6,773 nucleotides of DNA. It comes from Rhodospirillales bacterium. Lineage in GTDB: Bacteria; Pseudomonadota; Alphaproteobacteria; Rhodospirillales; 2-02-FULL-58-16. Shown piece by piece: positions 1 to 5,620 of this stretch. The stretch is taken from contig JAJFIG010000295.1 of NCBI GenBank assembly GCA_021775195.1, positions 1 to 6,773 on the forward strand, in the 5' to 3' direction. Under the pieces are notes generated by a model that worked only from the letters and a program-made list of their open reading frames with translations, made no database searches and was not told where the DNA came from. Within the stretch, counting starts at the first letter, position 1. Every line of letters starts with the position of its first letter. The translations under genes were made by a program, and so were the position numbers.

Positions 1-1
1 C

Positions 2-26
2 CGATGCGCTGCATCGCGCTTCGCGC
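2..26. other. Small inverted repeats at the left edge
   Basis: CGATGC (2-7) and GCATCG (11-16) form a perfect 6-bp inverted repeat with loop GCT. GCGC (16-19) and GCGC (23-26) follow, separated by TTC. I see no gene in 1-88. This may be part of an intergenic structure continuing outside the window, or chance in GC-rich DNA. Confidence 0.3.
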
Positions 27-33
27 CGCGCCT

Positions 34-92
34 GCTCGGAAAACCGATTTGCCTCCATCAAATTGACTCCATTTGGTCGGACAGTGCTCTAG
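34..92. repeat. Degenerate palindromic repeat overlapping the phnE stop
   Basis: The right half (70-92, CCATTTGG followed by TCGGACAGTGCTCTAG) closely matches the right arm of the palindrome at 6531-6580. The left half (34-52, with GCTCGG and AACCGATTTG) does not pair cleanly with it, so this looks like a degenerate or composite copy. Internal ATTTG/CAAAT pairs allow small alternative stems. The terminal CTAG (89-92) contains the TAG stop of phnE. It may act as a weak 3'-end or terminator structure for the phn transcript, which is an inference. The family resembles intergenic palindromes common in alphaproteobacteria (from memory). Confidence 0.6.
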
Positions 93-946
93 GTGACGAC
101 CACGAGTTCGCCGCCGACAAGCCGTTTGCGGATCATGCCGCTGAGGCGGTCGGTGATGATGACCATGACGAGCATGAGGAGGATGACCGAAAGGGCTTTG
201 TGGAAATTGAAGTATTTCATCGCCAAAAGCAGTTCGATGCCGATTCCGCCGGCCCCGACAATGCCGAGAACCATGGCCTGGCGCAGATTGTGTTCGAAGT
301 AGTAGAGGATGTAGCTCATGAACAGGGTGCCGAGTTCCGGCATGATGCCGTGGAAAAATACCTGGGTGCGGGTGGCCCCGGCGGCTTCCACGGACTCCAG
401 GATACCCTCGTCGATGGCCTCGATCGCTTCGGAGAAGTATTTGCCCAGAGCACCCGTGTTGTGCACGGCCAGGGCGAGAACACCGGTGAACGGCCCAAGG
501 CCGACCATGGACACGAACAGCAACGCCCAGACGACCTCGGAAATTCCGCGGAAGCCGTCGCACAGCGTCCGCGTCCCCTGATAGACCCAAAAGTTGGGGG
601 TGATGTTGCGGGCCGCGAACATCGCCGCCACAAACCCGAAAACGACCGCCAGAACGGTTCCCAGGACCGCCATCTGGAAGGTCTCCATGGCGGCCAGAAG
701 GATATACTGGAACTCCGATTCCTGATTGTAGAAATACGGCTGATCCCACGCGAAAACATGAGGCGGAAACATGCTGGCCAGGAACCTGGCCATGTCCGGC
801 AGCCCCATGGCGAGAGTGACGGGGTCGGTTCCGGTCTGCCAAAAGGCGACGATATAGATGGCGAGGACGGCGGCGCCGATCAATTCGCGCATCCCGGGCA
901 TCCATCGGCCGGCGGGTTTGGTTGATGGCAGGGTCGGGATAGCCAT
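89..946 (-). CDS. phnE: PhnE-type ABC transporter permease (phosphonate/phosphite/phosphate)
   Basis: This 285-residue inner-membrane permease forms the channel of a PhnCDE-type importer and receives substrate from PhnD while PhnC supplies ATP energy. A first membrane segment spans about 20-36. A soluble loop (about 40-80) precedes the core, whose segments run at about 82-111, 135-160, 205-217, 224-243 and 250-265. The coupling EAA loop that contacts the ATPase is clear at 183-203, with EAAGAT at 187-192 followed by the IMP signature. The preceding stretch (GLGPFTGVLALAVHNTGALGK) is characteristic of PhnE. It starts 3 nt after the phnC stop, with GGGG in the phnC tail as a possible ribosome site, so the two are probably translated together. 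Its TAG stop is supplied by the repeat at the left edge. Only one permease is seen; a second phnE could lie beyond the window. Confidence 0.9.
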   Translation of the reverse strand: MAIPTLPSTKPAGRWMPGMRELIGAAVLAIYIVAFWQTGTDPVTLAMGLPDMARFLASMFPPHVFAWDQPYFYNQESEFQYILLAAMETFQMAVLGTVLAVVFGFVAAMFAARNITPNFWVYQGTRTLCDGFRGISEVVWALLFVSMVGLGPFTGVLALAVHNTGALGKYFSEAIEAIDEGILESVEAAGATRTQVFFHGIMPELGTLFMSYILYYFEHNLRQAMVLGIVGAGGIGIELLLAMKYFNFHKALSVILLMLVMVIITDRLSGMIRKRLVGGELVVVT

Positions 947-949
947 CGG

Positions 950-1738
950 TCAGGCCCCGTAAACTTCCTGCAGTTTGTCGTGGTCGAATTCGCCTGGCTC
1001 GATGGGCGTCACCTTGTGGTCGCGGACGCCGACAAGCTGCGTGGCGAACTCCTCGGCGAGGGTGACGTCGTGCAGGCTGGTGATACTGGTGATCCCGTCC
1101 TCCCGGCAAATGTCCCGCAAGAGGGCGAGGATTTCCCGTTCGAGAAGGGGATCGAGATTGGAAACCGGTTCGTCGGCGAGGAGAAGTTTCGGACGCTGGG
1201 CCATGGCGCGGGCGATGGCGACCCGTTGACGCTGGCCGCCACTGAGGTTCATGGCAAGCTGATGGGCGAAGTCGGCGAGGCTGACCCTGTCCAGGGCATG
1301 CATGGCCTCGGCGATATCCTCCTTGTGATAAAGGCCAAGAACGCTTCGGTAGGTGCTGAGATAACCCAAGCGCCCGATCAGCACGTTGTCCAGGACCGAT
1401 ATGCGGTCGATCAGGTTGAAGTTCTGAAAGACCATGCCGATGTGACGGCGTACCTTGCGGACCTCGTGGAGCGACGACGCGACCACTTCCGTACCGAAGA
1501 CGTGGATGGTGCCCGACGACGCCTTGACGAGGCGGTTGATACAGCGCAAGAGCGTCGACTTGCCGCCGCCGCTGGGGCCGAGCAAAACCAGGTTTTCGCC
1601 AGCCCTGACTTGCAGGTTGACGTCTTTGAATACGGTGAGGTTGCCGCGTTTATAGGTATGGGACAGGTTGCGGATGGAAATGACGGTTTCCGTCTCGGAT
1701 CCTGCCTGTTGAGCGCGGGCGATATTTTGATCTCTCAT
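950..1738 (-). CDS. phnC: PhnC-type ABC transporter ATP-binding protein
   Basis: This 262-residue cytoplasmic ATPase powers the PhnCDE importer. All nucleotide-binding motifs are present: Walker A GPSGGGKST at 54-62, Q-loop glutamine at 105, ABC signature LSGGQ at 165-169, Walker B LLLADEP at 185-191, D-loop around 194-197 and switch histidine H223 in SLHDV. Length is typical of PhnC (about 250-270). The first 18 or so residues are a polar extension before the conserved IRNLSHTY strand; I see no better in-frame start. No Shine-Dalgarno sequence is visible before this ATG, which is unusual beside its neighbours. It lies 116 nt after phnD, across a strong hairpin, and 3 nt before phnE. Translation may therefore depend on readthrough of the phnD transcript. 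The PhnC assignment over a generic ABC ATPase relies on the flanking phnD and phnE. Confidence 0.9.
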   Translation of the reverse strand: MRDQNIARAQQAGSETETVISIRNLSHTYKRGNLTVFKDVNLQVRAGENLVLLGPSGGGKSTLLRCINRLVKASSGTIHVFGTEVVASSLHEVRKVRRHIGMVFQNFNLIDRISVLDNVLIGRLGYLSTYRSVLGLYHKEDIAEAMHALDRVSLADFAHQLAMNLSGGQRQRVAIARAMAQRPKLLLADEPVSNLDPLLEREILALLRDICREDGITSITSLHDVTLAEEFATQLVGVRDHKVTPIEPGEFDHDKLQEVYGA

Positions 1739-1768
1739 GGGACAACATTTCGCGGCGGTGAGAAGGAA

Positions 1769-1804
1769 ACTTGGCCACCCGTTATGGGCAACGAGTGGCC
1801 AAGT
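1769..1804 (-). promoter_or_regulatory. Intercistronic hairpin between phnD and phnC
   Basis: ACTTGGCCAC (1769-1778) and GTGGCCAAGT (1795-1804) are perfect 10-bp inverted arms. Inside them CGTT (1780-1783) pairs with AACG (1790-1793), leaving a 6-nt loop and one C·A mismatch. The result is a 14-bp stem. On the transcribed minus strand it is followed by only a short pyrimidine stretch (TTTCC), so it is not a clear intrinsic terminator. Likely roles are protecting the phnD 3' end, so that the binding protein is made in excess, or partial attenuation. A second small stem, TGACC/GGTCA (1811-1822), lies between it and the phnD stop. Confidence 0.7.
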
Positions 1805-1854
1805 GTGATCTGACCAAGGTCATGGCTCGCGGCCAATGGAAGTGACGCGAACCC

Positions 1855-2745
1855 CTATCTCATCTTGTCCTTCATCTTGGCCTTGATCTCGCGAATGATG
1901 TCGTATTGCTCGTCAAATGCCGGCTCATACGCGGCCATCTTGCCCTCGTAGGAGACGACGCCCTCGGGAATGCCCATGAAGGCCTTGAGCAGTTTGTATT
2001 TGATCTCCCACGGCACGTCCTTGCGCACGGTGAGCGGAGAGCCCGGAATATCCGGGGATGTCCAGACGATCTTGATTTTGCTCTTGTCGACGACGCCATC
2101 GTTGATCGCTTTCTGAAGCGACGGCAGGTTGGTCCCCGCACCGTCAACCTTGCCCGAGTTCACGGCCATCAGCGAGGCGACGTGGCCACCGGCGAAAATG
2201 ACCTGCTTGAAATCCTTCTGCGGGTCGATCCCCAACTGGGAAAAGCGGTACGACGGAACCAGGAAACCGGACGTCGATGCCGGGTCGGAGAAGGAAAGGG
2301 TGTGTTTCTTGCCGAAATCCTTGGCATCGTTGATGCCGCTGTCGGTGCGGGCAATGATCACGCTGTTGTAGGCACTCTTGCCTGTTTTCTTGCGCACGCC
2401 GACGACAAGCGGCTCGACGTTGCCGTTGGTGGCCTCGTCGGCCAGGATATAGGAAAACGGACCGAGGTAGGCAACGTGGACGTGGTTGTTGCGCAGGGCC
2501 TCGATGACCGCCGTATAGTCGATGCCGACCTGAACCTTCACCTTCATCCCGAGAATTTTCTCGAGATGCTGGGTCATGGTGGCATGCTTCTTGAGTTCCT
2601 TGTCGGGCGCTTCGTTGGGCAACAGCGCGATGCGCAGTTCTTTCATTTCCGCTGCCGACGCCGGCGCGGAGACGACGGGCGACAGCGCCAAGGCGAGAGC
2701 CCCGAAAACCGATAGGATCGTCAATTTTCTGAATGGACGTGTCAT
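1855..2745 (-). CDS. phnD: PhnD-type periplasmic binding protein of the phosphonate ABC importer
   Basis: This 296-residue protein begins with a Sec signal peptide: RPFRK, a hydrophobic core at 9-26, and probable cleavage near ASA-A at 30-32. The mature part is a PhnD/PtxB-type binding protein. The region 73-99, with VGIDYTAVIEALRNNHVHVA then YLGPFSY, and the anion-binding DPASTSG at 154-160 are family hallmarks. So is GGHVASLMAVNSGKVDGAG at 186-204. Its role is to capture a phosphonate, phosphite or phosphate-like ligand in the periplasm. The residue after the histidine (V189) is hydrophobic where I recall an acid in E. coli PhnD, which hints at a ligand without an amine. The start is supported by AGGGAG 10 nt upstream. 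It is first in the phnDCE order, with a 229-bp upstream gap carrying a direct repeat, so it probably has its own promoter. Confidence 0.92.
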   Translation of the reverse strand: MTRPFRKLTILSVFGALALALSPVVSAPASAAEMKELRIALLPNEAPDKELKKHATMTQHLEKILGMKVKVQVGIDYTAVIEALRNNHVHVAYLGPFSYILADEATNGNVEPLVVGVRKKTGKSAYNSVIIARTDSGINDAKDFGKKHTLSFSDPASTSGFLVPSYRFSQLGIDPQKDFKQVIFAGGHVASLMAVNSGKVDGAGTNLPSLQKAINDGVVDKSKIKIVWTSPDIPGSPLTVRKDVPWEIKYKLLKAFMGIPEGVVSYEGKMAAYEPAFDEQYDIIREIKAKMKDKMR

Positions 2746-2857
2746 ATTCTTAATTCTCCCTGTTAATGCGAAAGGGTGCTCTTGTTCTTGTTTTTCGGAT
2801 CGAGCGGGCCTCCCCGCCGGCTTTCAAACCGCCAAGCAGGGATTTACCTAGCGTCAG

Positions 2858-2890
2858 GGTATCCAGCGGTTTCTTACAGAGTCCTTACAA
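2858..2890 (-). promoter_or_regulatory. Candidate Pho-box-like direct repeat and -10 upstream of phnD
   Basis: Read on the minus strand, TTGTAAG (2890-2884), 4-nt spacer GACT, then CTGTAAG (2879-2873) form a direct repeat with an 11-bp period. This is the geometry of a Pho box (CTGTCAT, 4 nt, CTGTCAT) and of other OmpR-family sites. The match to the Pho consensus is 4/7 and 5/7, and the spacer is not AT-rich. A weak -10-like GATACC (2863-2858) begins 9 nt downstream of the repeat, where a PhoB-type promoter would have it. The start codon of phnD is about 130 nt further on. The binding protein could be PhoB or the response regulator encoded just upstream. Confidence 0.5.
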
Positions 2891-2974
2891 GCCTGGATTT
2901 TTCATCAAGGCGTCGGTGGGACACCGGTGCCGAAACCGCCCGGGCCGCGTTCCGACGGTGTGTCCGAGAACCCG

Positions 2975-4405
2975 TCAAGGATGGGCATTTGCGGAAGGGT
3001 GGCTGGCGTTACCGCGGAACTGGTTTTCGAGGTGAACGGACATCACCGTGCCGCCGTCCGGGGCATCGTCGATTTCGACGCGGCCGCTGTGGGCCTCGAG
3101 GGTTCGCGCGACAATGGCCAGTCCCAGCCCAGACCCGTTGCCGCAGCGTTGATCGGCGCGCCAGAAGCGTTGGAATACCAACTCCCGGTGCTGTGGCGCG
3201 ATTCCGGGGCCATAGTCCTTGACCTTTACGGCGCCGTGTTCCAGGACCTCGACTACAACCGGGGTACCGCGGGGCGTGTATTCGAGGGCATTTTCCGCAA
3301 GGTTGCGAACCGCATGGATAAGGGCATCGGCATTTCCCCTTACCCAAACCGGCCCTTCAAATCCTTCCACCTCCATGGATTTTCCCTGCTCGAGGGCGAA
3401 CGGAGCCAACATCGTGACGACCTCGAGGCTGATCTCGCGAAGGTCCGCCGATTCGTCGTCGGCGATGGTCAGATTGTCGAACTGGGCAATGTTCAGAAGC
3501 TGGCTGACGAGGCGGCCGACACGCCGCACATCATTGGCGAGGGCCTCCGTTTGCTCATTCCTCTCCATCGTTGATAGACGTGTCTTGAGGATGGCCAGCG
3601 GCGTCCGCAATTGGTGTGCGGCATCGGTCGTGAACGCCCGCTGGACCTCGAATCCCCGTTCAAGCCGGTCGAGACCGGAGTTCACCGCACCGATGAGTGG
3701 CAGCACCTCCCTCGGCATGCCGGCATCAGGCAAACGTGTTTCCATATGCTCCGGACCGATTTTTTCGGCGTATCGCGACGCTTCAAGAAGGGGCCGCAGA
3801 CCGTTGCGGATGGTCACGTAAACGACACCAATGAGAACGGCGGCGAACGGAACCACCCACCAAACCCATTTCAGTGCCGCCTCTTCCAACATGCTGTCGA
3901 CGACGAAACTCGTGGTCGCCGGCCCGTGAGCGACCTGCACCCAGACCGGCTCGGCAAAGTCATCGACCCGCAGGGAAGCACCGAAATACCGGCGCCGGTC
4001 TTTCCGCCGAAGAAAACTGAAATAGTGGACTTCCTGCAGGCTTGCCGCATCGACCGGTGCCAACGGCAACTCCCTGCCGAAGGAGGAAAACAAGAGTGAT
4101 CCTCGGGCATTGACGACGGCAAAGATGAACTGCTCCACCGACCCGAAGTAGGTGAACTGAACAGCCGAATTCAGATAAAAGTCCTTGTGCGATGGCGGCA
4201 GGTCGAGGCGAAGATCACCGTTGTTTTCGGCCGAGATGTAGCGCGCGACGTCCTCCGCCTGGGTCCGCAGCGAGCGGTCCCTCAGGTCATCGACCCGGGC
4301 CTGAAAACCGAAGATCACGAAACCGGCGGCCAAGGCCGCCGCACAGGCGACGATCCCGCCGACGCGCCAAATCAGGCGGTTGAGTACGGACGGCGACCCA
4401 TTCAT
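2975..4405 (-). CDS. TctE/QseC-type sensor histidine kinase
   Basis: This 476-residue inner-membrane kinase has two membrane segments (about 12-34 and 178-198) flanking a periplasmic sensor of about 140 residues. The sensor resembles the 2CSK_N type found in TctE and QseC, with RSLRTQAEDVARYI just after the first segment. A HAMP linker (about 199-252) follows. The H-box is AFTTDAAHQLRTPLAIL, with phosphoacceptor H264. ATP-binding motifs are N-box NLAENALEY (368-376), G1 DYGPGI (397-402), F-box FQRFWR (411-416) and G2 GSGLGLAI (424-431), so it looks fully active. It overlaps the regulator stop by ATGA, implying translational coupling. TctE kinases sense small organic acids and QseC senses other signals; the signal here cannot be read from sequence. 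Its position before phnDCE suggests, but does not prove, that it controls that importer. Confidence 0.93.
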   Translation of the reverse strand: MNGSPSVLNRLIWRVGGIVACAAALAAGFVIFGFQARVDDLRDRSLRTQAEDVARYISAENNGDLRLDLPPSHKDFYLNSAVQFTYFGSVEQFIFAVVNARGSLLFSSFGRELPLAPVDAASLQEVHYFSFLRRKDRRRYFGASLRVDDFAEPVWVQVAHGPATTSFVVDSMLEEAALKWVWWVVPFAAVLIGVVYVTIRNGLRPLLEASRYAEKIGPEHMETRLPDAGMPREVLPLIGAVNSGLDRLERGFEVQRAFTTDAAHQLRTPLAILKTRLSTMERNEQTEALANDVRRVGRLVSQLLNIAQFDNLTIADDESADLREISLEVVTMLAPFALEQGKSMEVEGFEGPVWVRGNADALIHAVRNLAENALEYTPRGTPVVVEVLEHGAVKVKDYGPGIAPQHRELVFQRFWRADQRCGNGSGLGLAIVARTLEAHSGRVEIDDAPDGGTVMSVHLENQFRGNASHPSANAHP

Positions 4406-5079
4406 TCCGCCGCTTCCGAGAGAAGATAGCCAACGCCGCGCAAGGTGTTGATCTCCACCGTCGCCGCCAATTCCGCCAGGCGCTTTCGCAATCGGTGAAC
4501 CGAGACCTCGACGGAATTGATGGAACCATTTTCCGCATATCCATAGAGGCTTTCGGCCAGGCGTTCCTTGGCAACCACGCCATCGAGGCGGCGAATAAGG
4601 TGTTCGAGGACGCTCATTTCCCGCCGCGACAAGTCCGCGATCTTTCCATCGATACGAATTTCCCGGGATATGGTATCGAGAACAACATTTCCCGCCGTCA
4701 GGGTCATGCCCAGGGCACCGCCCGGGCGGCGAAGCAGGGCCTTGATACGGGCGACGAGTTCCTCGATCTCGAAGGGCTTGAGGACGTAATCGTCGGCGCC
4801 GGCGTTGAGGCCGTCGACGCGGTCGGCGAGACCGTCCCGGGAAGTGAGGATAAGAACAGGGGTGGCGTTACCGCCCTGGCGCATCTCCCGAAGCACGGTC
4901 ATGCCGTCGTAATCGGGCAGGCCCAGATCAAGGATGACGGTCTCGAACTCACCGTTCCGCAGGGCGCAACAGGCTTCGTCCGCGAGCTCGCATGTGTCGA
5001 CGGTGAACCCCGTAGACCTTAGCGCCTTCGGAATAAGCTCCGATAAATGCGGGTCGTCCTCAACGAGGAGCAATCGCAT
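4402..5079 (-). CDS. OmpR-family response regulator (TctD/QseB type)
   Basis: This 225-residue regulator has a receiver domain (1-116) and a winged-helix DNA-binding domain (about 125-222). Acidic pocket residues are D8 and D9, the phosphoacceptor is D51 in ILDLGLPDYDG, the switch threonine is T79 in LTS, and the conserved lysine is K101 in LKPF. The C-terminal domain carries the SRREMSVLEHL helix, the recognition helix region SVEVSVHRLRKRL and the closing LRGVGYLL of the wing. The overall pattern is that of TctD, QseB and PmrA. It is first in a two-gene operon with the kinase. A run of seven G (5090-5084) five nt before ATG may serve as ribosome site. A candidate promoter lies about 70 nt upstream. 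Such regulators bind 11-bp-period direct repeats, as seen before phnD. Confidence 0.94.
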   Translation of the reverse strand: MRLLLVEDDPHLSELIPKALRSTGFTVDTCELADEACCALRNGEFETVILDLGLPDYDGMTVLREMRQGGNATPVLILTSRDGLADRVDGLNAGADDYVLKPFEIEELVARIKALLRRPGGALGMTLTAGNVVLDTISREIRIDGKIADLSRREMSVLEHLIRRLDGVVAKERLAESLYGYAENGSINSVEVSVHRLRKRLAELAATVEINTLRGVGYLLSEAAE

Positions 5080-5147
5080 GACACCCCCCCGGCGGTGGTC
5101 ATGTGATGGATAAAATCGACCGGTTGTTACGGCTTCTTATTAGATGA

Positions 5148-5176
5148 ATTATAATATATCGCAGCAAAATAGTCCA
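5148..5176 (-). promoter_or_regulatory. Candidate sigma-70 promoter of the response regulator operon
   Basis: On the minus strand, TGGACT (5176-5171, 4/6 match to TTGACA) is followed after exactly 17 nt by TATAAT (5153-5148, 6/6). Transcription would start near 5141, giving a leader of about 60 nt before the ATG at 5079. The -10 lies within ATTATAAT, which also reads TATAAT on the plus strand (5150-5155). Confidence 0.6.
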
Positions 5177-5179
5177 GGT

Positions 5180-5227
5180 CATTGCCCGTATTCTTAAAAT
5201 CAATAACATTAATTGATTTTGGCAATG
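5180..5227. repeat. Nested inverted repeat in the AT-rich region
   Basis: AAAATCAAT (5196-5204) and ATTGATTTT (5212-5220) are perfect 9-bp arms around a 7-nt loop. Immediately outside on the right, GGCAATG (5221-5227) pairs perfectly with CATTGCC (5180-5186) on the left, leaving a 9-nt one-sided bulge (5187-5195). The total is 16 bp of complementarity. It sits just upstream of the response regulator -35, where an operator would lie. It could also be a folded RNA if transcribed. Confidence 0.55.
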
Positions 5228-5247
5228 CATGTAGATACTAACAGTAG

Positions 5248-5277
5248 AAAATATCCCGCAATATAGGTGGATATTTT
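5248..5277. repeat. Second perfect inverted repeat in the AT-rich region
   Basis: AAAATATCC (5248-5256) and GGATATTTT (5269-5277) are perfect 9-bp arms separated by 12 nt. Its centre lies about 54 bp from that of the preceding repeat, and both have the outline AAAAT…ATTTT. Together they look like paired operator sites between divergent genes, although AT-rich DNA makes such arms easier to obtain by chance. Confidence 0.45.
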
Positions 5278-5391
5278 ACAAACTACAATTTTTTCATATC
5301 TGTTTATTTATTATAATACATTCATATATTACTTTATATGATCTCTTGATTCCAAATTTTCCTTATACATTTTTTGTTCACTTCCAACTGA

Positions 5392-5451
5392 TCGCCGGCC
5401 TGCGTGGGCTCCGGCGACCGGTCCGGATCACCGGCCGAAGAGGAAATTCGG
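5392..5451 (+). other. Cluster of three abutting hairpins
   Basis: Three perfect inverted repeats lie end to end without spacers. TCGCCGG/CCGGCGA spans 5392-5417 with a 12-nt loop. CCGGT/ACCGG spans 5418-5434 with a 7-nt loop. CCGAA/TTCGG spans 5435-5451 with a 7-nt loop. They begin where AT-rich sequence turns GC-rich and lie upstream of the riboswitch. They could belong to a longer leader or a separate RNA, but I recognise no known family. The strand is uncertain. Confidence 0.35.
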
Positions 5452-5481
5452 GGTTTCGCTCACCCATCGATATTGCGACGC

Positions 5482-5514
5482 TTTCAATCCTGGCCGGTTC
5501 GGCTACTGTATATA
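5482..5514 (+). promoter_or_regulatory. Weak candidate promoter for the riboswitch-transporter transcript
   Basis: A -10-like TATATA (5509-5514), or an overlapping TACTGT (5504-5509), lies directly before the riboswitch fold. TTTCAA (5482-5487), 16 nt before TACTGT, is a poor -35. A start near 5516-5521 would begin the RNA just before the first aptamer stem, which is the main reason to suggest it. A promoter in the AT-rich DNA further upstream is an alternative. Confidence 0.3.
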
Positions 5515-5525
5515 GGCCTCTCCAT

Positions 5526-5620
5526 GTGCGGCTAGGGTTCCGTTGCTTTCGCAAGTCTGGACCGAGCGCCGTTATGAGCCGACCACGGCAGACACCTTAA
5601 AGACGAAAAAGCTAGGGGGG
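5526..5620 (+). ncRNA. Candidate ykkC-class riboswitch (ligand class uncertain)
   Basis: Conserved blocks of the ykkC superfamily occur in order. CTAGGGTTCCG (5532-5542) is followed by a hairpin TTGC/GCAA (5543-5554), then CTGGACCGAGCG (5557-5568). GCGGC (5528-5532) pairs with GCCGT (5568-5572) to close the first domain, and GGTTCC pairs with GGACC. A small hairpin GCCG/CGGC (5578-5589) leads to ACACCTTA (5592-5599). An A-rich loop and GCTAGGGGGG (5611-5620) follow, aligning with the consensus tail (ACACCUUA, GGG, A-rich loop, CCC, GGGAGG). CCTT (5595-5598) can pair with GGGG (5616-5619), masking a Shine-Dalgarno-like tract, which suggests translational control. Known ligands across the superfamily are guanidine, ppGpp, PRPP and ADP. 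A small-molecule exporter downstream suits guanidine, whereas GGACCGAGCG and ACACCTTA look to me more like subtype 2. The consensus is recalled, not searched. Confidence 0.72.

Larger units (their letters stand above)
5101..5390. other. AT-rich divergent intergenic region
   Basis: This stretch is strikingly AT-rich beside the GC-rich genes, with many runs of A and T. I find no convincing gene in it. It holds the response regulator promoter, two perfect 9-bp inverted repeats (listed separately), and a smaller one, CATATA/TATATG (5323-5340). The composition changes abruptly near 5390. It could be a regulatory region bound by AT-preferring nucleoid proteins, or a remnant of transferred DNA; the sequence does not decide. 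Confidence 0.6.

Noticed and set aside
200..925. Open frame on the plus strand opposite phnE
   Set aside because: It is charged and repetitive as expected of the reverse complement of a membrane protein; phnE itself is clear.
980..1813. Long open frame on the plus strand opposite phnC (277 codons)
   Set aside because: It is antisense to a gene with every ABC ATPase motif and encodes a low-hydrophobicity, family-free sequence, typical of GC-rich shadow frames.
1906..2715. Long open frame on the plus strand opposite phnD (269 codons)
   Set aside because: It mirrors phnD and has no recognisable domain or ribosome site.
2804..2817. GCGGG/CCCGC hairpin in the phnD leader as a terminator
   Set aside because: The stem is only 5 bp and no T-tract follows on the transcribed strand.
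2891..2974. Terminator after the sensor kinase gene
   Set aside because: Short GC-rich inverted repeats exist (such as CACCGGTG), but no stem followed by a U-run was found, so readthrough into phnD is possible.
5120..5145. TAAG…TAAC spacing in the response regulator leader as a second regulator site
   Set aside because: The period is 10, not 11, and only four bases match, so it is too weak to call autoregulation.
5312..5317. Plus-strand TATAAT as the transporter promoter
   Set aside because: The -10 is perfect but the -35 position holds only a T-run; in such AT-rich DNA this is expected by chance.
5346..5600. 84-codon frame starting at TTG in the AT-rich region
   Set aside because: It has no ribosome site, crosses the composition boundary, and runs through the three-hairpin cluster and the riboswitch.
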